Origin: Aldehydirespirator sp965205155
GTDB taxonomy: Bacteria; Actinomycetota; Acidimicrobiia; Acidimicrobiales; Aldehydirespiratoraceae
Length of the DNA stretch: 64,000 bases
NCBI GenBank assembly: GCA_965205155.1
Contig: OZ242033.1
Coordinates: 558,001 to 622,000, forward strand
Direction of reading: 5' to 3'
Shown here: in pieces, positions 23,238 to 31,081 of the stretch
How the letters are laid out: every line of letters begins with the position of its first letter
How positions within the stretch are numbered: position 1 is the first letter of the stretch
Program-made: the position numbers and the translations under genes
The notes under the pieces: generated by a model
The model's input: only the letters and a program-made list of their open reading frames with translations
What the model was told of the DNA's origin: nothing
Databases searched by the model: none

Positions 23238-24659
23238 GTGGGGAGATGTGATGGGCGTCAACTCGTGAGCGTTACCGACAGCGTGCAGTGGCACAACGCG
23301 GGGCCCGCCGCGGTTCAGGAACGGCGTGACGTGCGTGTGCCGCCCCACAACCTGGTGGCCGAGGAGTCCCTGCTGGGCGCGATGCTGCTGTCGCGCGACG
23401 CCATCGCCGACGTGCTGGAGATCGTGACCGCGGAGCACTTCTACCGGCCCGCGCACGCCCGGGTCTTCGAGGCGGTGCACAGCCTCTACAGCGCGGGCGA
23501 CCCGGCCGATGCGGTGACGGTGGCCGAGAGCCTGGAGCGCAACGACACGCTGGAGGCCATCGGAGGCCTGGACGGTCTGCTCTCGTTGCAGATGAACACC
23601 CCGGCCACCTCGAACGCGGCCTCTTACGCCCGCATCGTGCGGGAGAATCACACGTTGCGCCGCCTCATCGAGGTGGCGGGCGAGATCGCGGAGCTGGGCT
23701 ACGGCCGCCCCGACGACGTGACCAAGGCCGTGGACTGGGCCGAGAACCTGATGTACCAGGTGGCCCAGGGGCAGGTGGGCGACAACACGGTCCAACTCTC
23801 GGAACTGCTGGACGGCACGCTGGACAGGCTCGAGGAGCTCTACGAGCGCGGCGGGACGATCACCGGTACCGCCACTGGTTACAAGGACCTCGACAAGCTG
23901 CTGTCAGGCCTGCAGCCGTCCTCGTTGTACGTCGTCGGCGGCCGACCGTCCATGGGCAAGACCTCGTTCGCGCTGGGTATCGCCGCGCATGCCGCCATAC
24001 GGGGCCAGCGGCCGGTGCTCGTCTTCTCGCTGGAGATGGGCCACATGGAGTTGACCCAGCGCCTGCTCTGCTCCGAGGCCAGGGTCGACTCCACCAAGAT
24101 GCGCGACGGTCGCCTCGACGACGACGACTGGAACGGGATCAACGCGGCCATCGGACGGCTGGCCGAAGCACCCATCTGGATCGACGACAACCCGAACGTG
24201 ACGGTCATGGAGATCAGGGCCCGCGCTCGCCGTCTCAAGAGCCAGGTCGGCGATCTCGCCATGGTCGTCGTGGACTACCTGCAGTTGATGACGGGCCGCC
24301 AGAGCGCCGACAACCGTCAGGTTGAGGTGGCCGAGATCTCGCGTGGCCTGAAGATTCTCGCCCGCGAGCTCGAATGCCCGGTCGTGGCGCTGTCACAGCT
24401 CTCCCGCAACCTCGAGATGCGCCAGCAGAAGCGCCCCATTCTCGCCGACCTGCGAGAGTCCGGTGCCATCGAGCAAGATGCCGACGTGGTGATGTTCATC
24501 TACCGAGACGAGGTCTACAACCCCGACAACACCGACACCGCGGGTACGGCCGAGGTGATCGTGGCCAAGAACCGCAACGGTCCGACTGCCACGACCACGC
24601 TGGCCTTCCTGTCGCGGTTCACCACGTTCGCCAACTTCGCGGCCCGGCAGGGCATCTGA
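23238..24659 (+). CDS. dnaB: Replicative DNA helicase DnaB
   Basis: Hexameric 5'-3' helicase of the replication fork. The N-terminal domain has VPPHNLVAEESLLGAMLLSRDAI; the RecA-like motor has Walker A GGRPSMGKTSFALGIA, VLVFSLEMGHMELTQRLLCSEA, Walker B LAMVVVDYLQLM, and the late LSQLSRNLEMRQQKRPILADLRESGAIEQDADVV arginine-finger region. No intein or insertion is seen. GTG 23238 opens the frame; GTG 23265 (VSVTDSVQW) is the likelier start by comparison with homologues, giving 464 residues. The TGA stop runs straight into repeat copy R2. Its probable partner, the DciA-like protein, is near the other end of the core region. Confidence 0.96.
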   Translation: MGRCDGRQLVSVTDSVQWHNAGPAAVQERRDVRVPPHNLVAEESLLGAMLLSRDAIADVLEIVTAEHFYRPAHARVFEAVHSLYSAGDPADAVTVAESLERNDTLEAIGGLDGLLSLQMNTPATSNAASYARIVRENHTLRRLIEVAGEIAELGYGRPDDVTKAVDWAENLMYQVAQGQVGDNTVQLSELLDGTLDRLEELYERGGTITGTATGYKDLDKLLSGLQPSSLYVVGGRPSMGKTSFALGIAAHAAIRGQRPVLVFSLEMGHMELTQRLLCSEARVDSTKMRDGRLDDDDWNGINAAIGRLAEAPIWIDDNPNVTVMEIRARARRLKSQVGDLAMVVVDYLQLMTGRQSADNRQVEVAEISRGLKILARELECPVVALSQLSRNLEMRQQKRPILADLRESGAIEQDADVVMFIYRDEVYNPDNTDTAGTAEVIVAKNRNGPTATTTLAFLSRFTTFANFAARQGI

Positions 24660-24804
24660 GAGGCCGAGCGGATGGACCGTAGTTCATGCGAGTCCTCATG
24701 AGACACGGAGCGAGGGCCCTGGGCCCAGCGGCCCGTGAGCGCAGCGAACAAGAGCGGGAGGCACGGCCCGAGCGGCCCGTGAGCGCAGCGAACAAGAGCG
24801 GGAG
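24658..24804 (+). repeat. Dispersed intergenic repeat, copy R2 (double-core type)
   Basis: Head GAGAGGCCGAGCGG begins inside the dnaB stop codon. A spacer with AGTTCATGCG and GAGCGAGGGCCCTGGG leads into two tandem cores (about 24724-24760 and 24767-24804), each with CGGCCCGTGAGCGCAGCG and AACAAGAGCGGGAG, linked by GCACGG. The closing GGGAG lies eight bases before the ATG of the next gene and may act as its ribosome-binding site. Confidence 0.92.
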
Positions 24805-24812
24805 ACCCTGAG

Positions 24813-25022
24813 ATGTTTCTCGGCCAGAACCTCCTGGCGTGGCTGGTTCTGGCCCTCGGCGCGTCGATGGCCGCCGGCAACCTCGCGGCTCTGCTGCGAC
24901 CGAGACCGCAGCGCCGGGACCCATCGGATCTGGAGCGCGCGCCGCTGGGTCGCAGCATTCTCTACATCGTCGTCGGTTCGGTGGCTGCCTTGTGGGCCGT
25001 AGCATCACTGCTGTCGGCATGA
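24813..25022 (+). CDS. Small two-span membrane protein, function unknown
   Basis: 69 residues with two hydrophobic helices (LLAWLVLALGASMAAGNLAALL and ILYIVVGSVAALWAVASLL) joined by a basic loop RPRPQRRDPSDLERAPLGR. No family is recognised. It is bounded on both sides by dispersed repeats R2 and R3, and its only ribosome-binding sequence is the end of R2. The codon pattern and clean membrane topology favour a real gene. Confidence 0.65.
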   Translation: MFLGQNLLAWLVLALGASMAAGNLAALLRPRPQRRDPSDLERAPLGRSILYIVVGSVAALWAVASLLSA

Positions 25023-25027
25023 CCACC

Positions 25028-25173
25028 GAGAGGCCGAGCGGACCGGGAGCGATTCATGGGGAACTTCACGATGCACCGAGCGAGGCCCCGGGCCCGAGCG
25101 GCCCGTGAGCGCAGCGAACAGGAGCGGGGAACGTGGCCCGAGCGGCCCGTGAGCGCAGCGAACCAGAGCGGGA
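25028..25173 (+). repeat. Dispersed intergenic repeat, copy R3 (double-core type)
   Basis: Head GAGAGGCCGAGCGG at 25028-25041, six bases after the stop of the small membrane protein. Then GAGCGATTCATGGGGAAC, CGAGGCCCCGGGCCC, and two tandem cores ending near 25130 and 25173. The cores differ from R2 by single bases (AACAGGAGCGGG and AACCAGAGCGGG). Confidence 0.92.
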
Positions 25174-25189
25174 ATGAGAGGCCGCCTGC

Positions 25190-26512
25190 ATGACACCGTC
25201 AGCCTTGATCGGCAACGTGGATCCTGCCGGGCTCGACCTCGCGATGTCGTCCCAGGCCCGGTCGCTGTATGACCGGGTGGTCGACTTCGTGGCCGCGGAG
25301 GTGGAGCCGGTCACGGCCGAGTTCTTCAGGCTCGGCGAGGGCCGGGCCGAGCGCTGGGGCTACGGCCCCGGTCAGCTCGAGTTGCTGGACGGCCTCAAGG
25401 CGCGGGCCAAGGAGGCCGGGCTGTGGAACTTCTTCCTGCCCGACGCCGAGAGCACCGACGGCCTCAGCAACCTCGACTACGCCTACATCGCGGCCGAGCT
25501 GGGCAAGAACCCCATCGCGCCGGAGTGCCTCAACTGCAGCGCGCCCGACACGGGCAACATGGAAGTGCTCGAACGGGTGGGCACGCCCGAACAGAAGAAG
25601 CGATGGCTTGAGCCGCTCCTGGCCGGGGAGATCAGGTCCTGCTACGCCATGACCGAGCCCACGCTGGCGTCCTCGGACGCCAAGAACATCGCCACCCGGG
25701 CCGTGCTCGATGGCGAGGAGTGGGTTATAAGCGGTGAGAAGTTCTTCATCTCGGGAGCCGGGGACCCGCGCTGCAAGATCATGATCTGCATGGTTCAGAC
25801 CAACCCCGACGGCCCCCCGCATCGCCGCCAGTCCCAGATCCTGGTACCGATGGACACGCCGGGCATGGAAGTGATCGGCCCGATGCACGTGTTCGGCGAG
25901 GACGACGCGCCTCACGGTCACATGCACATCCGCCTCAACGATGTGCGGGTGCCGGCGTCGAACATCCTGCTGGGCGAGGGCCGAGGCTTCGAGATCTCCC
26001 AGTTGCGCCTCGGACCGGGCCGCATCCACCACTGCATGCGCTCCATCGGCGCGGCCGAGAAGGCTCTGAACCTGATGGTGCGCCGGGGCCTGAGCCGGGA
26101 AGCCTTCGGGCGCCCGTTGGCCCAGCTCGGCGGCAACATGGAGATCATCGCCCGGACCCGGGTGGAGATCGAGGCCATGCGGCTCATGGTGCTGCGGGCG
26201 GCCAAGGCCATGGACACCCTGGGCAACGCCGAGGCCCGCATCTGGGTGAGCGCGGTGAAGGCCCTGGTCCCCGAACGGGTCTGCCACATCATCGACCAGG
26301 CCATCCAGATGCACGGCGCCGCCGGGGTGTCGCAGTGGACGCCGCTGGCCCAGATGTACACCAACCAGCGAACCCTCCGTCTGGCCGACGGCCCCGACGA
26401 GGTGCACTGGTTCGTGGTGGGCCGGGCGGAGTTGGCGGCGCACGAGGGACTCGATGACCCGGCCGAGGAGGCACGGCAGAGACAGCTCGCCCGCAAGAGG
26501 CCGAGCGAATAG
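25190..26512 (+). CDS. Acyl-CoA dehydrogenase (ACAD10/11-like)
   Basis: 440-residue flavoprotein oxidising an acyl-CoA to the enoyl-CoA. Motifs: CYAMTEPTLASSDAKNI (flavin/substrate loop of the (Y/F)AMTEP type), WVISGEKFFISGAGDPRC, and the C-terminal helical domain with LGPGRIHHCMRSIGAAE, REAFGRPLAQLGG and IQMHGAAGVSQWTPLAQMYTNQRTLRLADGPDEVH. A partner phosphotransferase-like gene of the type fused in ACAD10/11 lies at 42 kb. The final residues RPSE are encoded by the head of repeat R4. It precedes an acyl-CoA ligase, suggesting a fatty or branched acid oxidation unit. Confidence 0.92.
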   Translation: MTPSALIGNVDPAGLDLAMSSQARSLYDRVVDFVAAEVEPVTAEFFRLGEGRAERWGYGPGQLELLDGLKARAKEAGLWNFFLPDAESTDGLSNLDYAYIAAELGKNPIAPECLNCSAPDTGNMEVLERVGTPEQKKRWLEPLLAGEIRSCYAMTEPTLASSDAKNIATRAVLDGEEWVISGEKFFISGAGDPRCKIMICMVQTNPDGPPHRRQSQILVPMDTPGMEVIGPMHVFGEDDAPHGHMHIRLNDVRVPASNILLGEGRGFEISQLRLGPGRIHHCMRSIGAAEKALNLMVRRGLSREAFGRPLAQLGGNMEIIARTRVEIEAMRLMVLRAAKAMDTLGNAEARIWVSAVKALVPERVCHIIDQAIQMHGAAGVSQWTPLAQMYTNQRTLRLADGPDEVHWFVVGRAELAAHEGLDDPAEEARQRQLARKRPSE

Positions 26513-26585
26513 GCGAGCGAGTCCTCCCCATACGGGCGAGGCCGTGGCCCGAGCGGCCCGTGAGCGCAGCGAACATGAGCGGGAG
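26495..26585 (+). repeat. Dispersed intergenic repeat, copy R4 (single-core type)
   Basis: The head AAGAGGCCGAGCG overlaps the last codons and stop of the acyl-CoA dehydrogenase. It is followed by AATAGGCGAGCGAG, CATACGGGCGAGGCCGTGG and one core ending GGGAG at 26585. Same internal arrangement as R1 and R5. Confidence 0.92.
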
Positions 26586-26691
26586 ACGCCTCCTTTCGAC
26601 GCGAAGCGCGCTCACCTGCCCGCGTGGCCCCTGAATGAAGTAGCGTTCGCCGGGCAGAGACCGCTTGCAGAAGCGTGAAGGAGGCCGACGC

Positions 26692-28578
26692 GTGACGGTT
26701 ACTTCGGAACGACCCACCCCGGAGGTGCCGCTGCCAGTCGACGGCGAGCCCGGCGCCTCCACGGTGGCATCGTTGGCCCGGGACTGGGCCCGCCGCAGCC
26801 CCCAGCAGGTCGCCATGCGGGAGAAGGACTTCGGCATCTGGCAGGAGTACACCTGGGAACAGACCTGGGACCTGATCGAGACCGCGGCCCACGGCCTTCT
26901 GGAGTTGGGCGTCGAGGTCGGCGACCGCGTGGCCATCCACTCGGAGGACCGGCCGGAGTGGGTCATCCTCGATCTGGCCACGGTGGCCGTGCGAGGCATC
27001 ACCGTGGGGCTGTACCCGACCAATCCCACCGCCGAGGTCGAGTACCTCATCGGGGACTGCGCTCCGACGGTGTTCTTCGCCGAGGACCAGGAGCAGGCCG
27101 ACAAGGTCCTGGAGGTCCCGGCGGAGACGGCCGCCTCGGTCCGGCGCATCATCTTCACCGAGCCGAGGGGTTTCGGCGACTACGACGATCCCCGCCTGTT
27201 GTTCTGGGACACCTTCCTCGAGATGGGCCGCCGTCACCGCGAGGCCCACCCGGGGGCGGTGGCCGAGCGGATGGCGTCTGCCACCGATGCCGATGTGATG
27301 ACGCTGGTGTACACCTCGGGCACTACCGGTCCGCCCAAGGGCGCCATGCTGGCCAACTCCAACGCGGCCTACTGCATCGACAAGATCGTCAACGAGGTCG
27401 ACCGCTTCCCCGACGGCACCGGCCCCAGCCCCAAGGACCTCATCGTCACCTACCTGCCGCTGTGCCACGTGGCTGAACGGATCTTCTCCACATGGACGCT
27501 CGTCGGCGCGGGTCCGTCTCTGAACTTCGCGGAGTCGATCGAGACCGTCACAGAGAACCTGCGCGAGGTTCAGCCGACGCTGTTCTTCGCGGTGCCGAGG
27601 ATCTGGGAGCGCCTGCACGCCCTGGTCACCATCAAGGGCAACGATGCGACACCGTTCAAGCGGCTCTTCCTGCGCTTCACGATGGCCCTCGCCGGCATCA
27701 TCGGACGGAAGAAGGTGGCCAACGGCGGCAGCCACACGCTGGTGACCCGCCTGCTCTACGCGGTGGGCCAGCCTCTCGTGTTCCGGGCCCTGAAGGAGCG
27801 GATCGGCCTGCGCCGCTGCCGCCACGCCGGTTCGGGCGCGGCCGCCATCGCACCCGAGGTGCTCGAGTTCTTCATCGGCCTCGGCGTGCCGGTGTACGAG
27901 CTCTACGGCATGACCGAGAACTCGGCCGTGGCCACCTGCAACTTCGCGGGGCGCATGAAGCTGGGCACGGTGGGGGAGCCCTACTCCGACATCGGCCTGC
28001 GCATCGACGAGACGACCGGCGAGATCCAGACCAAGCATCCCGGGGTGTTCGTGGGCTACTGGAACAAACCCGACAAGACCGCGGAGACGTTCACCGACGA
28101 CGGTTGGCTGATGACCGGCGACGTCGGGGTGTGGGTGGACGGCACCCACGTGAAGATCGTCGACCGCATCAAGCACATCATCATTACCTCCGGCGGCAAG
28201 AACATCTCCCCGTCGGAGATCGAGAACAGCCTCAAGACCTCGCCCTACGTGAAGGAGGCCATGGTCATCGGTGACGGCCGCAGGTACGTCACCGCCCTCA
28301 TCGGCATCGAACTGGAGACGGTGGGAGACTGGGCCCAGCGCAACAACATCCCCTACACCACCTACCGGGACCTGTCGGAGAAGGAGGAGGTGCTCGAGCT
28401 CATCTCCAAGGTGGTGGACGGGACCAACAGCAAGTTCGCCCGGGTGGAGCAGATCAAGAAGTTCAAGATGCTGCCCAAGGAGCTCGATCACGAGGACGGC
28501 GAGCTGACCGCCACCCAGAAGCTCAAGCGCAGCGCCATGGAGGACATGTTCCGCGACCTCGTGGAGTCGATGTACTGA
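26692..28578 (+). CDS. AMP-dependent long-chain acyl-CoA ligase
   Basis: 628-residue adenylate-forming enzyme activating a carboxylic acid with ATP and CoA. Motifs: P-loop TLVYTSGTTGPPKGAML, the A5 motif PVYELYGMTENSAV, the A7 motif WLMTGDVGVWVDG, KIVDRIKHIIITSGGKNISPSEIEN and the C-terminal lysine region near TATQKLKRSAMEDMF. The domain FAVPRIWERLHA and length fit the long-chain/bubblegum-type group. GTG 26692 follows AAGGAGG, which decides it over an upstream in-frame start at 26665. Lies immediately before livH with a 40-bp gap, so acid activation and the transporter may be coexpressed. Confidence 0.93.
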   Translation: MTVTSERPTPEVPLPVDGEPGASTVASLARDWARRSPQQVAMREKDFGIWQEYTWEQTWDLIETAAHGLLELGVEVGDRVAIHSEDRPEWVILDLATVAVRGITVGLYPTNPTAEVEYLIGDCAPTVFFAEDQEQADKVLEVPAETAASVRRIIFTEPRGFGDYDDPRLLFWDTFLEMGRRHREAHPGAVAERMASATDADVMTLVYTSGTTGPPKGAMLANSNAAYCIDKIVNEVDRFPDGTGPSPKDLIVTYLPLCHVAERIFSTWTLVGAGPSLNFAESIETVTENLREVQPTLFFAVPRIWERLHALVTIKGNDATPFKRLFLRFTMALAGIIGRKKVANGGSHTLVTRLLYAVGQPLVFRALKERIGLRRCRHAGSGAAAIAPEVLEFFIGLGVPVYELYGMTENSAVATCNFAGRMKLGTVGEPYSDIGLRIDETTGEIQTKHPGVFVGYWNKPDKTAETFTDDGWLMTGDVGVWVDGTHVKIVDRIKHIIITSGGKNISPSEIENSLKTSPYVKEAMVIGDGRRYVTALIGIELETVGDWAQRNNIPYTTYRDLSEKEEVLELISKVVDGTNSKFARVEQIKKFKMLPKELDHEDGELTATQKLKRSAMEDMFRDLVESMY

Positions 28579-28618
28579 TGGTCGGCGCGAGCCTGCAAGC
28601 TGGGAGGTCGACGCGCTG

Positions 28619-29743
28619 ATGGGGGGAGCCGTCGGAGCGAGGCTCTCGACGATCGACTTGCGTCGGGGCGCGCCGATGGGCTTCCTGGTGGGCGCGCTGG
28701 GCGCGTCGTTGATCTTCGGCATCGTGCAGCTGGCCAACGATCCGGCGTTGTTCTTCCAGACGCTGATGAAGTCGCTGGGACTGGGCTCTGTGTATGCCTT
28801 GATCGCGCTCGGCTTCGTGCTCATCTTCAAGGCCACCCAGACCGTCAACTTCGCCCAGGGCGCCCTCGCCGCCACCGGCGCGCTGTTCCTGGCGTTCCTG
28901 GTGCAGAAGCGCAGCGTCTTCTCCGAGGGCGAGAGCGTGATCGAGCGCGACGGCCACATCCCCTTCACCAACATCGCCAACCCACTCGACAGCCTGGGCG
29001 GCCCGCAGTGGGTGCACTGGTCGCTCAGCGTGATCATCGCCCTCGCGTTCGCTGCGCTGGTTGGACTCGTGGTCGAGCGATTGGCGATACGACCCATGAT
29101 CGGCGAGCCTCTCTTCTCGGTGGCGGTGATCACCCTCGGCCTCGAGATCATGTTCCGGGTCTTCAACAACGACGCGGTCGAGATCGAACTGCGCCCCATC
29201 GGCGTGCCCTGGGAGATAAGCGGGTTCAAGGTGGGCGGCGCGCTGATCAACTGGAGCTTCGTGGCCGCCATTATCACGGCCGCGGCCGCTTTCGTGGCGG
29301 TGTACTTCTTCTACCGGTCGCGGCTCGGCATAGCCATGCGGGCCGTTGCCTTCGACCAGGAAGCGGCCATGGCCCAGGGGATCAACGTCGGCCGGGTCTT
29401 CGCCATCGCCTGGGCCGCGGGCGCAGTCCTGGCCGCCATCGGGGGGATCTTCGCCACCCAGCCACCGATTGAGCAGACGGTCTCCGTCGACCAGGGCACG
29501 GCCAACATCGCCTTCCGGGCTCTTCCCGCCGTGATCCTGGGAGGACTCGACTCGGTGACCGGGGCTCTGCTGGGCGGTCTGATAGTGGGCGTGGCCGAGA
29601 TCTACGCCGGGCAGTACGCGGCGGCCAACACCTCGTGGCTCGGAGCCGGATACCCGCTGATCGTTCCCTACATCGTGATGATCATCGGTCTGCTGGTGCG
29701 GCCCTACGGCCTGTTCGGCACACCTGAGATCGAGAGGGTGTGA
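28619..29743 (+). CDS. Branched-chain amino acid-type ABC transporter permease (LivH family)
   Basis: 374-residue inner-membrane permease. Eight or more hydrophobic spans; the LivH signature LGSVYALIALGFVLIFKATQTVNFAQGAL is near residue 55 and the EAA-like loop GIAMRAVAFDQEAAMAQGINVGRVFAIAWAAGAVLAAIGG is in the second half. A periplasmic insertion of about 45 residues (VQKRSVFSEGESVIERDGHI) separates the second and third spans. ATG 28619 follows GGGAGGT. Partner of the LivM-like gene that starts six bases after its stop. Confidence 0.93.
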   Translation: MGGAVGARLSTIDLRRGAPMGFLVGALGASLIFGIVQLANDPALFFQTLMKSLGLGSVYALIALGFVLIFKATQTVNFAQGALAATGALFLAFLVQKRSVFSEGESVIERDGHIPFTNIANPLDSLGGPQWVHWSLSVIIALAFAALVGLVVERLAIRPMIGEPLFSVAVITLGLEIMFRVFNNDAVEIELRPIGVPWEISGFKVGGALINWSFVAAIITAAAAFVAVYFFYRSRLGIAMRAVAFDQEAAMAQGINVGRVFAIAWAAGAVLAAIGGIFATQPPIEQTVSVDQGTANIAFRALPAVILGGLDSVTGALLGGLIVGVAEIYAGQYAAANTSWLGAGYPLIVPYIVMIIGLLVRPYGLFGTPEIERV

Positions 29744-29749
29744 CGAGCA

Positions 29750-31000
29750 GTGCTCGGTCGGCCCCGCTTGTACACCGCATACCGTCAGGAGGCTCAGCTG
29801 CTCCCGACGTGGACCCAGAAGGTGGTGTGCACGCTGTTCGTGGCGGTGCTGTTCCTGCTGCCCTTCGACCTGCCGGTCATCAGCCATATCCCCCTCGTGC
29901 GCTTCCTGGGCGACAGCGACTGGATGCGACCCATGGCACTCCTGATGGTGCTGGCCATCGCCGCCCTCGGCCTCAACCTGCTGGCCGGTGTGGCCGGTCA
30001 GGTGTCGCTGGGCCACGCCTTCTTCATGGGCGTGGGCGCATGCACCGCGGTGTACCTCGGAGGAAGCAGCGGCGAGGCGACCTGGGGCCATTCGCTGCCG
30101 ATCTGGATCTGGCTTCCCGGCGCAGGCGTCGTCGCGGCCCTGGTGGGGGTGGCCGTGTCCCCGGTGGCGGTGAGGCTCCGGGGCCTCTATCTGGCCATCG
30201 TCACCCTGGGCCTGGTCTTCCTGGGCATCCATTTCGGCAACACCAGCTGGGGCCGCAAGATCGCCGGGCCGCCCGCGCTGGGACGGGAGTTTCCCGGCCT
30301 GGACGTGCGGCTGTGGAAGGAGGAGACCCCGTTCATCAATGTGGAGGATGACGGCCACTGGCTCTGGTTCGAGGTCACCGATCTCCAGAAGCGCTACCTG
30401 TTCCTGCTGGTGCTCACCATCGTGTTCACGCTCGTGGCCAAGAACCTGACCCGCACCCGCACCGGCAGAGCCTTGCAGGCCATCAGGGACCGCGACATCG
30501 CGGCCGAGGTCATGGGAGTGCCCGAATTCCGCTACAAGGTGATCGCCTTCGCGGTGTCGTCGTTCTTCGCGGGCGTCGCCGGAGCCCTGTTCTCGGCCCT
30601 GTCGCAGCGGATCCTGGCCACCGACTTCGGCCTGTTCCTGTCGGTGGAGTTCATCGCCATCCTGCTGATCGGCGGGGCCGGGACCACATCCGGCACTCTG
30701 ATCGGCACCTTCTTCGTGGTGATGGCGCCTCAGTTCGTGGAGGAGTTCACCAAGTGGCTCGACCGTGCCGAGGGCGGACTCACCGAGCTGCTGGCCCGGT
30801 TCCTGCTCACCGAGGGGGACGACTTCGGCATCATCAACACCGCCATCCAGACGCCCGGATGGACGCTGAGCGTGTTCGATTGGAACATCGTTCTGTTCGG
30901 CGCGCTCATCGTCGTGTTCCTGATCGTCGAGCCGCTCGGAATCTTCGGCATATGGGTTCGAGTTCGCAACTACTGGAAGAGGTGGCCGTTCAGCTATTGA
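29750..31000 (+). CDS. Branched-chain amino acid-type ABC transporter permease (LivM family)
   Basis: 416-residue permease pairing with the LivH-like protein. Family motifs: ALGLNLLAGVAGQVSLGHAFFMGVGA, LRGLYLAIVTLGLVFLGIHF and TRTGRALQAIRDRDIAAEVMGVPEFRYKVIAFAVSSFFAGVAGALF, then IGGAGTTSGTLIGTFF. A soluble stretch of about 55 residues in the middle (EFPGLDVRLWKEETPFINVEDDG) is an insertion common in this subfamily. GTG start. The binding-protein gene follows after 81 bp. Confidence 0.93.
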   Translation: MLGRPRLYTAYRQEAQLLPTWTQKVVCTLFVAVLFLLPFDLPVISHIPLVRFLGDSDWMRPMALLMVLAIAALGLNLLAGVAGQVSLGHAFFMGVGACTAVYLGGSSGEATWGHSLPIWIWLPGAGVVAALVGVAVSPVAVRLRGLYLAIVTLGLVFLGIHFGNTSWGRKIAGPPALGREFPGLDVRLWKEETPFINVEDDGHWLWFEVTDLQKRYLFLLVLTIVFTLVAKNLTRTRTGRALQAIRDRDIAAEVMGVPEFRYKVIAFAVSSFFAGVAGALFSALSQRILATDFGLFLSVEFIAILLIGGAGTTSGTLIGTFFVVMAPQFVEEFTKWLDRAEGGLTELLARFLLTEGDDFGIINTAIQTPGWTLSVFDWNIVLFGALIVVFLIVEPLGIFGIWVRVRNYWKRWPFSY

Positions 31001-31081
31001 TAAACCACCGTCTTCAAGTCAAGATATGAGCGCCATCAGGGTGCTCCTAGCCCACTAGACAACCCCTTGGAGGAACAGACC

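Noticed and set aside
24724..25173. Tandem cores as a CRISPR array
   Set aside because: Only two cores per copy, with no unique spacers of constant length, and copies are scattered at gene ends; no cas genes are present.
25918..29277. 1119-codon open frame on the minus strand
   Set aside because: It lies antisense across the acyl-CoA dehydrogenase, acyl-CoA ligase and livH genes, which have clear family motifs. Its translation is low-complexity and His/Arg-rich, typical of the antisense frame of GC-rich coding DNA.
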